A model generated the notes under the pieces. That model had not been told where the DNA came from. It worked only from the letters and a program-made list of their open reading frames with translations, and made no database searches. From Symbiodinium natans (taxonomy: Eukaryota; Sar; Dinophyceae; Suessiales; Symbiodiniaceae): 64,000 bases of DNA. The position numbers and the translations under genes were made by a program. How positions within the stretch are numbered: position 1 is the first letter of the stretch; each line of letters opens with the position of its first letter. Where the stretch lies: contig CAJNDS010002452.1 in assembly GCA_905221605.1 (NCBI GenBank), positions 227,501-291,500 on the forward strand. The letters are read 5' to 3'. Shown here in pieces: positions 12,625-19,827 of the stretch.

Positions 12625-14671
12625 GGTGATGTGATACGAAACTCATACACCGCATTAATGATGACATAAAATGAACGTTCTGCAAACACATACGTATACG
12701 TCCGCAAGCTGAAGTCCTAGCGGTGGCACTCAACTTCATCGCTTGGCACCTCCAACATCTCGTGGTTGCCACGGTTCATGAAGACGGCGTTCCTGGGGAC
12801 AAAAGCAGGCTTCCGAGATGTATGGGTCTGCCAAGCGCGCGCCATGGGTGAGCGTTGCAAAGCGAATGCGATGTCAGCATCTGCTCACTGGAGTTTGGAG
12901 ATGCGGCTGTCAGAGGTGGTTGGGCCTCTGCACCCTACAAGCCCTGGGGTTGAAGCCGACGCGAAAATTTGAAGCCCAAGACGCCCGACAACTCCCTCAG
13001 CCTTGATGACATTTCAGACCCTTCCCGGCTTCTTTATGCTCTTTGCTTTGAGGAGGGGGGGAGGGGGGGGGAGGTCGCCACCACAGGACCGCTTTGACAT
13101 CTGGGACCGAGAGTCGGGTTCTGCATCTTCATCGCGTAGATCATGGTGATGACCTCCACCGACCAGGATCCTGGATTCAGGAATTACATGCATTCAACGG
13201 AGGTAGTACGACTAACAGGGTGTTGCTGATGGTGTTCATGGACTGGATCCATACGAACTTGAGGAGGGGGAGGGGAGGGGAAACGCCAACCGTCACCACC
13301 TGGAATGGAGCCTTCTTGGGTTTCCGTTCTCGCAGATTTTAGTTTGGGGTACTATATGTCAGCTCAAGCCTCACGTTGTCTTGGTAAGTACCTGGTGGCT
13401 GAGGAAACCTCAAACGGCGCAGAGTGTGCCTTCAAGATCTTTCAAGTTTAACATCGCCACGGACCCTACCGCCTCGATCCACAAAGTCTCCGTTGAAGAG
13501 GAATAGCCTTGGGAGACTTGAGGGATAACCCTAGATACCATGTGAGGGCTGATCGGACTTGAAGTACCTTGTCGGCAATTGTTGCTTCAGAATTCTGTGC
13601 AAAGACTACAACTTCCATGCTGCTTCGGGTTCGTCAAGAAGTACGACAGCTCACATTATTGCGAGGTCTCGCGTGCGCACACACTCATACCCACACAGAG
13701 ACACAAATGAGCTCGTGGTTTCTGCTCCATCGTTATGGGTGTCTCTGGAGCTTCACGTATGACGCATTACTCCGCCGCACGCAGTCTCACCGCTTGTTTC
13801 ACCACAGCGCAAATTCTGCAGTGCTGCAAGAACTAGCCATGTCCGTGAGCCAAGCAGTGCAGCTGTGACATGTCCATCTGCAGTAACGAGATCCGCACGA
13901 GTTGGCATTGGGCATGCCGGCCATGCCTCGACGAACATTGTTGTTAGGTAGTCTGACCCTACCTCCTGTGCACCTCGAGCACATGCAGCATGGGGGATCT
14001 TGCGTACGCAGACCGATGGCTCGTAGACACGACTGTTGTAGACAACACATGCCATGCCAAATTGCAGACTAAGGAGGTCCAGTCCAGGATGGCGACTCAT
14101 GTCCCAAGAACTCTGCGCGTACATCCTTGCCAAGCCCCCAACGGGAGTTCCATGAACCAAGATCCCAATACGGATATGGGAGTTTACGATAATAAGGGAC
14201 CCTGAATATAGATCCCAAATAGTAGGATTCCTTTATATTATAATAAGGACCCCAGTAAGGTACCCCTAATATCCTAAACCCCCATATCGATGTCACGGAT
14301 GAAGATGAAGCCTTGAGCCCAGAACAACAAGCCGCACGCTGAGAGCCCGAGCTCAGCATGTTCATGAAATCGAAATACTGGCCGTGGATGTCGCCGAACA
14401 CCGTCAGCTTTTGGCCCGGATTCACCTGCGAATTTGCCGGCCCTGAGACCTAAACCCGAAACCTCAATTCGAGCCCTTAAACCCTTAAACCCTTAAACAT
14501 AAACCCTCGATCCCTTGAGGATAAACCCCTAAATCCCCAACCTTAAAACCCCTCAACTCGACTTCAAAACCCCTATAGGTAGGCCTGTATCCGGCCCAAG
14601 GTCTGCTCACTCTTCAGCTGCTGGATCACATCCAGCACGAGCAGATAGGCATCCTGGCTCGGCTCACCGCC
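708..14671 (-). CDS. PPP-family Ser/Thr protein phosphatase gene, about 20 tiny exons
   Basis: Metal-dependent phosphoprotein phosphatase of the PPP superfamily, closest in motif layout to PP5-type enzymes (the C-terminal AVPHPD block is PP5-like). Read in minus orientation the exons give, in order, [23 protein letters not shown], the VVHAG block (HGG in most PPPs), a TL.EI..VDR block, WSDP, RGV.MFGPD, MVIRSHE, VFSAPNY and AVPHPD. All six expected metal ligands (Asp/His of GDIHG, Asp of GDFVDRG, Asn of GNHE, His of HAG, His of RSHE) and the catalytic GNHE His are present, so an active enzyme is likely. The coding part is under 1.5 kb spread over 14 kb; introns hold telomere-like repeats and short TIR elements. 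One exon between the GDIHG and GDFVDRG exons seems missing from my model. Exons past VFSAPNY and the stop at 708 are less certain. Confidence 0.8.
808..2072. other. Intron or intergenic stretch without a recognised gene
   Basis: Holds scattered TTTAGGG and CCCTAAA units, a GGGATGTTCCCC-type short element near 1262-1350 and a TATAGGGGTCGG-type element near 1912-1995. I could not support an exon here. Confidence 0.4.
1262..1350. mobile_element. Short TIR element, GGGATGTTCCCC family
   Basis: Left end GGGGATGTTCCCCCTGTAGTA, right end TAAGGGGGAACATCCC, about 90 bp. Similar ends occur at 10440-10512, 47912-48190 (rearranged) and 62293-62346. Confidence 0.6.
2073..2156 (-). CDS. Tail exon, Trp/Glu-rich
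   Basis: 84 nt, acceptor TTCTTCAG|, donor CAAG|GTAGGC, with the segment [20 protein letters not shown]. Frame needs a one-base slide relative to the preceding exon. CCCTAAA arrays lie on both sides, an exception to the usual flanking rule. Confidence 0.45.
2166..2232. repeat. Interstitial telomere array (CCCTAAA)n
   Basis: Near-perfect CCCTAAA, about nine units, directly right of the 2073-2156 exon. Confidence 0.95.
2382..2429 (-). CDS. Tail exon, acidic
   Basis: 16 codons, acceptor CTCTTGCAG|, GC donor TCAG|GCAATC, reading [16 protein letters not shown]. In phase with the preceding exon; no recognised domain. Confidence 0.45.
3041..3130 (-). CDS. Phosphatase C-terminal extension exon
   Basis: 30 codons, acceptor CCTGTGAG|, donor GGAG|GTAGTG, beginning [17 protein letters not shown]. 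In phase with the AVPHPD exon. If the donor is not used, translation stops at TGA five bases into the would-be intron. Confidence 0.5.
3403..3462 (-). CDS. Phosphatase exon with AVPHPD motif
   Basis: 20 codons, acceptor ATGCGCAG|, donor TCAG|GTCAGG, reading [20 protein letters not shown]. Matches the C-terminal F.AVPHP..KPM.Y tail of PP5-type phosphatases. Confidence 0.75.
3874..3913 (-). CDS. Possible phosphatase micro-exon
   Basis: 40 nt between TCTGTTCAG| and CAA|GTAAGG (a strong donor), reading [12 protein letters not shown]. Lies in the right place between GGNK and AVPHPD, but it is too short to identify alone. Confidence 0.35.
4158..4234. repeat. Telomere-like array, TTCAGGG then TTTAGGG
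   Basis: A block of TTCAGGG units switches sharply to TTTAGGG units. The two variants are segregated rather than mixed. Confidence 0.95.
4387..4432 (-). CDS. Phosphatase exon with FSAPNY motif
   Basis: 46 nt, acceptor TTCAAG|, GC donor CAAG|GCGG, reading [15 protein letters not shown], the PPP signature usually followed by Cys-Asp (here Leu-Asp). With GT-AG splicing the upstream junction has one G too many, so the boundary must slide by one base. Confidence 0.8.
4433..6031. other. Phosphatase intron with homopolymer tracts
   Basis: 1.6-kb intron with three poly(T)-poly(G) or poly(C)-poly(A) junctions (4851-4883, 5058-5110, 5290-5325), a TATAGGGGCC element and CT/AT microsatellites. Short exon-like readings exist but do not fit the PPP core. 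Confidence 0.5.
6032..6070 (-). CDS. Phosphatase exon, VKxxGY block
   Basis: 13 codons, acceptor TCTGTGAG|, donor AGAG|GTTAGTGG, reading [13 protein letters not shown]. Continues RSHE into the usual RSHEVK..GY sequence. Confidence 0.8.
6350..6406 (-). CDS. Phosphatase exon with RSHE motif
   Basis: 19 codons, acceptor GTTAAG|, GC donor CGAG|GCCGCC, reading [19 protein letters not shown]. Supplies the last metal-binding His. The following intron is about 280 nt with GC-AG ends. Confidence 0.85.
7122..7218 (-). CDS. Phosphatase exon, WSDP and RGV.MFGPD motifs
   Basis: 97 nt, acceptor CAGCAAG|, GC donor TTCA|GCAAGT, reading [20 protein letters not shown] and then FMFGPDA. The Arg before GV and the GPD turn are conserved in PPPs. 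The GCAAGT donor is the consensus form of a GC donor. Confidence 0.85.
7410..7500. mobile_element. Short TIR element, GGGAATGA family
   Basis: Best copy of this family: left CTTAGTAGGGAATGAGGGAA, right arm carrying the near-complement TTCCCTCATTCCCCACTGAG. About 90 bp, inside a phosphatase intron. Confidence 0.6.
8082..8152 (-). CDS. Phosphatase exon leading into LLWSDP
   Basis: 71 nt, acceptor ACCGTGCAG|, donor TTCCT|GTGGCT, ending [14 protein letters not shown]. Joined to the next exon it gives DFLWSDP, the PPP (D)LLWSDP motif, with an exact phase match. Left flank CCCTAAA, right flank TTCAGGG/TTTAGGG. Confidence 0.8.
8161..8268. repeat. Telomere-like array, TTCAGGG then TTTAGGG
   Basis: About nine TTCAGGG units followed by TTTAGGG units, beginning about ten bases right of a phosphatase exon. 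Confidence 0.95.
9001..9102. repeat. Telomere array (CCCTAAA)n
   Basis: C-rich array ending about ten bases left of the 9113-9193 exon, i.e. just inside the 5' end of the intron on the transcribed strand. Confidence 0.95.
9113..9193 (-). CDS. Phosphatase exon, TLxEIxxVDR block
   Basis: 27 codons, acceptor GCTGGAG|, GC donor CGGG|GCTTTA, reading [20 protein letters not shown]. Equivalent to the (I/V)TL.DIR.I.R...P segment after HGG. Tightly bracketed by a CCCTAAA array on the left and a TTTAGGG array on the right. Confidence 0.75.
9440..9527. mobile_element. Short element, TATAGGGGCC/GACCCCTATA family
   Basis: Ends AATATAGGGGCC and CCGACCCCTATATTA form an inverted repeat. Related sequences lie at 1912-1995, 5235-5405 (interrupted by a poly(T)-poly(G) tract) and 17915-18048 (interrupted by a telomeric repeat). 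Confidence 0.55.
9570..9617 (-). CDS. Probable phosphatase exon, acidic insert
   Basis: 16 codons, [16 protein letters not shown], acceptor GAAGAG|, GC donor CATA|GCAACG. In phase with both neighbours but not part of the PPP core, so it would be an insertion between HAG and the TL.EI helix. The opposite strand is also open here, so the call is tentative. Confidence 0.4.
9795..9927. repeat. Telomere-like array (CCCCAAA/CCCTAAA)n
   Basis: Mixed CCCCAAA and CCCTAAA units, immediately left of the HAG-motif exon. Confidence 0.95.
9949..10047 (-). CDS. Phosphatase exon with VVHAG (HGG) motif
   Basis: 33 codons, acceptor TTGCGAG|, GC donor GACG|GCTGAG, reading [16 protein letters not shown] and a polar tail. 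The His is the fifth metal ligand; the usual HGG is HAG here. A CCCTAAA array lies directly left of the exon. Confidence 0.8.
11289..11355 (-). CDS. Phosphatase exon, KYD...LPLL block
   Basis: 67 nt, acceptor TTGGCAG|, donor CCTT|GTGCGG, reading [20 protein letters not shown]. Corresponds to the KY...LY..F...F..LPLA segment between GNHE and HGG. Phase matches the previous exon (GG plus C). Confidence 0.8.
12138..12175 (-). CDS. Phosphatase exon, YGFAGE block
   Basis: 38 nt, acceptor GGCCAG|, GC donor AAGG|GCGC, reading [12 protein letters not shown]. Matches the INxxYGFxxE block that follows GNHE. Phase 0 in and two bases out, which fit both neighbours. A TTTAGGG array starts about 50 nt to the right. 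Confidence 0.8.
12486..12625. repeat. Trinucleotide tracts (TAG)n and (CAG)n
   Basis: Runs of TAG, then CAG, then TAG, then about 16 CAG units, between the GNHE and YGF phosphatase exons. Long homopolymeric readings exist in other frames but are not supported as coding. Confidence 0.9.
12750..12792 (-). CDS. Phosphatase exon with RGNHE motif
   Basis: 43 nt between acceptor GTCCCCAG| and donor GGAG|GTGCC, reading [14 protein letters not shown]. Carries the Asn ligand and the catalytic His. Joining it to the previous exon with GT-AG sites leaves the frame one base short, so the upstream junction must slide or use a non-canonical site. Confidence 0.75.
13108..13170 (-). CDS. Phosphatase exon, SVEV helix
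   Basis: 63 nt, acceptor AATCCAG|, donor CTCG|GTCCC, reading [20 protein letters not shown]. This is the helix that follows GDxVDRG in all PPPs (usually S.E.I..L.A.K...P). Confidence 0.75.
13470..13507 (-). CDS. Phosphatase exon with GDFVDRG motif
   Basis: 38-nt exon, acceptor CCCAAG|, donor GGCG|GTAGGG, reading [12 protein letters not shown]. Supplies the bridging Asp of the bimetal site and the catalytic Asp-Arg pair. Phase links exactly to the next exon (G plus GA makes Gly). Confidence 0.8.
14178..14285. mobile_element. Short TIR element, GTTTACGA family
   Basis: Left GGGAGTTTACGATAATAAGG, right GGTACCCCTAATATCCTAAA. Other copies: 8936-9003, 10915-11010, 34926-35030, 51832-51925, 53527-53612. 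Shared core: ATATAGAnCCC and AGTAGGATTCC. Confidence 0.65.
14353..14425 (-). CDS. Phosphatase exon with GDIHG motif
   Basis: Starts after TTCGCAG| and reads [24 protein letters not shown] supplies the first Asp and His metal ligands of PPP enzymes. The end is uncertain; a GC donor at CTGA|GCTC is the best candidate. About nine residues normally found before the next motif are not accounted for. Confidence 0.75.
14585..14671 (-). CDS. Phosphatase gene, N-terminal exon
   Basis: 29 codons in phase 0, reading [20 protein letters not shown] and onward to a Gln. The acceptor is GCGTGAG| and the donor is a GC site (ACAG|GCCTAC). It precedes the GDIHG exon in the position where PPP proteins have their helical N-terminal part. 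Its assignment to this gene rests on order and phase only. Confidence 0.5.
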
Positions 14672-14897
14672 CTCACGCAACCCTAAACCCCACGCCCTTC
14701 ACCCGAAAAGCCCTGAGCTGTATACACCCTAAAACCCAAAATAGCTAAAACCTGCAACCCCCAAACAAACCTTTAAAAGCTTCAAAACGATCAGGAAAAC
14801 CCGCAAAACCTTGAACACCAAACCCCCCTCCCCCGCCCGCCCACCCACCCCTGCCAACAACGGTAGGTGACCACAGGGCGGTCCGGACCTTTTTTTT

Positions 14898-14936
<39 letters not shown>

Positions 14937-15851
14937 TGGGCCTCTGGGTGTTCAGAATGTGCTCATTGGGTCAAAGACCTGGGTTCAGTGTTCTTGGGTG
15001 AATGATCTGCAATTTGCTTGCGAGGGCCATACCATGAGCAGCTTACCATGGCGGCTTGTTTTCTAAAAGTTCGGCACGCCCGACGAGTTTCATCAAAACG
15101 GCACGAAAGTCAAAACACACCCGAAGCCCACCGTGGCATTGCAGCTCGGCCTTCTTTGGAAGGAGTTGTCCTTGCTGCTGGCACTGCAGGAGCCTACCAG
15201 AAAGAGCGCTGACGCAAGGCAGCTGACTTCAGTTGCTGCAGCAAGGCGCCTTCGCGTATGATTCGGTGCGTGCGCGTGTTCTGCGAACCAGACTTGAAAC
15301 AAGATTTTGACTTCCTGCCGGACTTCTCCATGGCAACGGCTAGATACCATGGATCTCTGGCACCCCGTGCCTGCCCCGCACGTGGGCCACCATACCGACA
15401 GATAAAAGTCATACGTATCAAAAGCACCGGCGTGCCACAGGCCTTTGCAGCCAGCCATCGTTGACGTCGCTTGCCTGAATGTGCCCCGCAGATGGTGACG
15501 GTGGAGCTCTCTCATGTCGGCCCATGACCCGCGGTCCAAGCACCTCCTACTTCCGGCGGCCCAAGGTTCTGCACAGGCACTATATGCGGGCATCCTAGAA
15601 CGCATCGGAGCTGTTTGTGAGGTAGATTGGACCCCAAATTTGGGGGCTTTAGCCTTGGCCCATGAGTGCAATTCCATGTCCGCTCATGAAGCCCCCGGCT
15701 ACCTCAATGCTAGCGGGAGGTGTGTGGAAGGCCCCAGAACCCTCAATTGCCCAAAGTAAGCCCAAAGCGCTCTCAAATTAGGTAAACGAAACTTGATCTG
15801 CCAGCATGTCTGCTGTGGCGCTTCGCGGACCCTTACTTTGCAAGATTTTAC

Positions 15852-15928
15852 CAGCAGCTCTGCAAGGAAGAGGGCAGCCTGCGCATAGCGCGGCCCGTTG
15901 TAGCCTGGGGCCTTGGCCGCAAAGAACT
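15852..15928 (-). CDS. Unidentified protein, exon
   Basis: 77 nt, acceptor AACTCCAG|, donor GCTG|GTAAAA, reading FFAAKAPGYNGPRYAQAALF and on to LAELL. Its phase is compatible with the 14585-14671 exon downstream, so it may be the N-terminal part of the phosphatase. No family recognised. Confidence 0.5.
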
Positions 15929-16754
15929 CTGGAGTTTGGAACCAGCCTAAACCCTAAACCCTACCTTCCCCAGCATGGGCTTGGGATTCCTAGGCCCTCA
16001 AAATGCGCAGAACACTGGCCTACAAAACCCCGTGCCGAGCTATAAAGCAGGTGCTTTCCTCAGGGCTTGGGAATGGCAAGCACGCCGTAGCTCTGGAGTA
16101 GAATATCTTCGACTCGAAGACTTCCATGACAGGTAGGAGCCTTTTTCAGCTGAAGGGGCGCTAGTACTTGTTTTCTGCGAGTGCTAGAAGCACATGGTAG
16201 ATTGTCATACTAATATACTGTCATACTGTTCGAAGACATATGTTTCATAATATCATATTACTCTATTGTCATCTTCTTGTAGTATCATATCAGTATCGTA
16301 TACGATCATGGTATCATATTCTGATAGTACCATATATAATAGTATTCTACTAGTATAGTATTATATGATGAAAGTATCAAATTATTGTTTTAGACTACAC
16401 TGTACTACAGTATCACACTGATATAGAAGTATACGAATGTAGTATCAGATCAATTGTTGTATATCATAGTATCAAATTGCTATTGTCTATTGCAGTATCA
16501 TCATATTCTCATCTAGTATATTACAGTAATTTTGCGGATTATATTACTCGGAATGAAAGGGGTGCCCTTTTTGGTTTAAAGGGGCTTGTTGAGGGAACCT
16601 AAACCTACAAACAGGAATAAGGGCCTTCTCGGCGTCCTGGCCCTAAACCATAAACCCAAAAAAGGTGGAATATTCTTATAGCATCATAATTTACAGTCTG
16701 ATAATTATAATTATAAGAAGCTGGAGTACAGACCGGCTCCGGCATTGCCATTAC

Positions 16755-16778
16755 CCTCTGGCGCTCCTTCATCAAGTC
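16755..16778 (-). CDS. Unidentified protein, 24-nt micro-exon
   Basis: Eight codons, DLMKERQR, between ACTCGGCAG| and AGAGG|GTAATG. Flanked left by CCCTAAA-type and right by TTTAGGG-type repeats. Confidence 0.45.
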
Positions 16779-17258
16779 CTGCCGAGTTTGAGGGGATGAA
16801 AGCGTCTCAAGGGGTTTAGGGTTTAGGGTTTGGGGTTTAGGGTTTGGGGTTTAAGGTTTGGGGTTTAGGGTTTGGGGTTTAGGGTTTAGGGCTTAGAGTT
16901 TGGGGTTTGGGGTTTAGGGTATGGGGACTCAAGCGGCTGAGAGTTTTAGGCATAGGCTGGACGAGGCCCTAGAGTGACCTAGGAATCAAAGGGTGCCCTT
17001 GTTGGCTAAAAGGGCTGATCAGGGAACCTAGAGACCTATAGACCCTAAACAAAGGGAATAAGCGCCTGCTCTGGGTCCTAGTCTAGCTTAGGTATGAACG
17101 TGACAGTGCTCAAAAAAGAAGCAAACCCAGTGCAGTGGCCCTCCCGAAGCTCAGAAGCCCAGCCAGAAAGCATGGAGGAGCCCTTTTTTGGGCTCATCAG
17201 GTCAGATCGTCCGCGAGCGCTTGGCGAACTGCTGCCGGAGGTGGATCAGCTCTACCTC

Positions 17259-17345
17259 GGGTTTAGGGTTTAGGGTTTAGGGTTTAGGGTTTAGGGTTTA
17301 GGGTTTAGGGTTTAGGGTTTAGGGTTTAGGGTTTAGGGTTTAGGG
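17259..17345. repeat. Telomere array (TTTAGGG)n
   Basis: About twelve perfect TTTAGGG units directly right of a probable minus-strand exon reading VELIHLRQQFAKR. Confidence 0.95.
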
Positions 17346-17646
17346 ACTCTTGGCAGGCAAGCACACAAAGACCCCACGATTGAGAACGAATCCGGCCATG
17401 GGCGGAAGAACGCAGTTATTCCCGGAGCGGAGCTACCGTGCCTAAGACTCGAATCACCCGGAGTGTCCTGTAATAGTTGCCCCTTATGCTGAGGAGCCAG
17501 CCAGATAATCAGGGTATCTTGAGGGATCCACCCTAAACCCTAAATCCTAAACCCCAAACCCCAAACCCTAAACCCGCACCCTAAACCCGAAACCCCAAAC
17601 CCCAAATCCCAAATCCTAAACACTAAACCCTCAACCCTAAACGTAC

Positions 17647-17719
17647 CCATTTCCGCCGTGCCTCGCTAGGTGCCGACGCTCGCCGCCGTGGCCGTCGAAG
17701 TCTGCGGAAGCAATGCCTC
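17647..17719 (-). CDS. Unidentified protein, exon
   Basis: Acceptor ATCGAAG|, donor ATGG|GTACGT, best frame GIASADFDGHGGERRHLARH. The donor GTACG runs straight into TTTAGGG repeats and the acceptor follows CCCTAAA repeats. A second frame is also open. Confidence 0.35.
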
Positions 17720-18314
17720 CTTCGATAGTTTGGGTTTAGGGTTTAGGGTTTAGGGTTTAGGGCTTAGGGCTTAGGGTATAGGGTTTAGGGTTTAGGGGTG
17801 TTTGTCGCAGGGGGGGGGGGGGGCTTTAGCCTGGACTGACCTTCAACGTACCCGGCCTATTATAGCCCCCAAAATACAGGGTATACGACTATGAGTAAGC
17901 TGAGGTTTAGGGTGATATAGGGGTCGGGAATAATTACTCGTATAATATTCCCCTAGGGTCCCTTCATAAATATACGATCATCCCCCCCCCCCAAACCCTA
18001 ACCCTAAATCCTAAACTTTTTAAGGCCCCTATATTTTGGGTGCTTTGCAGCTTCCAGGGCTGGGTGGAACAAGTGAAAGGAAGCAACAAGTCTGCTTTGA
18101 CTCTTCCGGCCTTGCAGACTGAACGCTTTAGGGTTTAGGGTTTAGGGTTTAGGGCTTGGGGTTTGGGGTTTGGGGTTTAGGGTTTAGGGTTTAGGGCTTG
18201 GGGTTTGGGGTTTGGGGTTTGGGGTTTAGGGTATACAAACCGGAACTGTTAGTGAACCCTCCAAAACGCCCCCAAGCCCCCCTGAACCCTGAACCAAAAG
18301 CAGGGGCACCACCT

Positions 18315-18361
18315 GCCAATGGCTATATCAGTCCGAGGATCAATCCAAAGGCCATGCCAAT
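18315..18361 (-). CDS. Possible terminal exon with membrane segment
   Basis: After AACTGCAG| reads AVIGMAFGLILGLI then TAG. A short hydrophobic C-terminus; may be a chance reading. Confidence 0.3.
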
Positions 18362-18705
18362 CACAGCCTGCAGTTCGTAAGGGTTTAGGGTTTTCCAACG
18401 AGTCTGGGATTACTTGTATGGGTGGAGATTTCGGGGCCCTAATTCCAGTCTAGGAATGAGGACTCCGTAGGATGCTTGGCTTTGCCACTTGGGTGTAGCA
18501 AGGCACAACCCATTCTGGCAAGCAGTGTGCTGAAGGGAGTGGTGGTGTCCAACCAGCATGGGGCATGTAACCAAGCTTGTATCCCCACAAGAAACGTCAG
18601 CATATTGTCATGACTGTGCAAGATCCAAACCCTAACCCCTAAACCCTAAACCCTAAACCCCAAACCCCAAACCCTAAACCCTAAACCCTAAACCCTAACG
18701 CAAAC

Positions 18706-18793
18706 CTCCAAATCTGTCACTGGGAGGTGGTTGCTGGGCCCCCAGCCACGAGGGAAAGCAGGATCAAAAGCCTTGGAAACCAGCTCGACTTTC
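18706..18793 (-). CDS. Unidentified protein, exon
   Basis: 88 nt, acceptor TGTGACAG|, donor GGAG|GTTTGC, reading KVELVSKAFDPAFPRGWGPS and ten more residues. A CCCTAAA array starts at the donor. An (AAT/AAC)n tract lies to its right at 18810-18870. Confidence 0.5.
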
Positions 18794-19249
18794 CTGTCAC
18801 AGCTTCTCAATAATAATAACAGTAATAATAGTAATAATAACAATAATAATGATGATAATGACAATAATAGTACTACCCTAGAGGAATTGAGCTTCCGACA
18901 CGAGAAAACAGTCTTGTCAAGATCTTTGGCTCGGCTTGGCTCGGCTTTTGACCCAGTTTTCATGGCAACAATACCAAGCAGGAGGGCGGCAACTTCAAAT
19001 GGGCTTGGAGGCTGAATTTTGGTCGGTCATGGGCCTCACGTCTTCCAGCGGGGCTCGTACTAGTGCGAGACCTTTGCCTTCTAACGCCTGACGTGACGGC
19101 GGCTGGGCCTATAGCGAACCCCTGGGCAATAGAACGGAGGTGGACGGACAGCAAAACACACAGGTAGAGAGGGGGAGAGGGAAAGAGTGAGAAGGGAAGG
19201 CAAGGGAGTCGGAGTGAGAGAGAGGAGAGAGAGAAAGAAAAAACCAAAC

Positions 19250-19317
19250 AGGCGAGTCCTCTTCCAATAGGGCTTGTGGATGAGCCTGCGGTACTTGCGA
19301 AATCGGGCAAGATATGC
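19250..19317 (-). CDS. Unidentified protein, exon next to the retrotransposon
   Basis: 68 nt, acceptor GCTTGAG|, donor GCCT|GTTTGG, reading AYLARFRKYRRLIHKPYWKR. Ends 18 bp from the retrotransposon terminus. It could be spliced to the 26640-26759 exon, which would put the element inside an intron. Confidence 0.45.
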
Positions 19318-19334
19318 CTCAAGCCGAGGCCTCC

Positions 19335-19495
19335 GCAACAAGTGCCCACCGCTCCCCAGCAACCACCAACAAGCCCGAGCATCCCAGCACGGCGAGTGCA
19401 CGGTCTGTTTTACACTTTTGGACGTAAGGTCGCTCCTCTTGCTAGAGGCGTCTCATTTCGGACCCCTGAAATCAAGAGGGCAGGACAAGATCCCA
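19335..19495 (-). repeat. Split direct repeat B2 (3' end of element)
   Basis: Terminal B copy; the host sequence GGAGGCCTCGGC follows on the minus strand. Confidence 0.95.
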
Positions 19496-19511
19496 GGTGT
19501 GGGTGGGTGGG

Positions 19512-19634
19512 AAAGAAAGAAGGAAAGCCAGTCACTCGACCCAAAATGGTTACGGACAAGTGACGGCTCACAGCATACCCTCCTACCACGCTCGCACTTG
19601 TTACATCCACAACTTGCAGGCACATGTGTTTTGC
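19512..19634 (-). repeat. Split direct repeat A2
   Basis: Second copy of the A repeat, between B1 and B2. Confidence 0.95.
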
Positions 19635-19793
19635 AACAAGTGCCCACCGCTCCCCAGCAACCACCAACAAGCCCGAGCATCCCAGCACGGCGAGTGCACG
19701 GTCTGTTTTACACTTTTGGACGTAAGGTCGCTCCTCTTGCTAGAGGCGTCTCATTTCGGACCCCTGAAATCAAGAGGGCAGGACAAGATCCCA
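19633..19793 (-). repeat. Split direct repeat B1
   Basis: 161 bp identical to 19335-19495 and abutting A2 with a two-base overlap (GC). Begins TGGGATCTTGTCC on the minus strand. Confidence 0.95.
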
Positions 19794-19827
19794 CCTGACC
19801 TTACCCAAAACAGACGCCAGTGCACCT

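Noticed and set aside
12456-12772. Poly-Leu/poly-Cys/poly-Ala ORFs
   Set aside because: Readings of (TAG)n/(CAG)n tracts inside a phosphatase intron.
15093-15677. 194-codon minus ORF
   Set aside because: Composition looks random, no motif, and several other frames are equally open.
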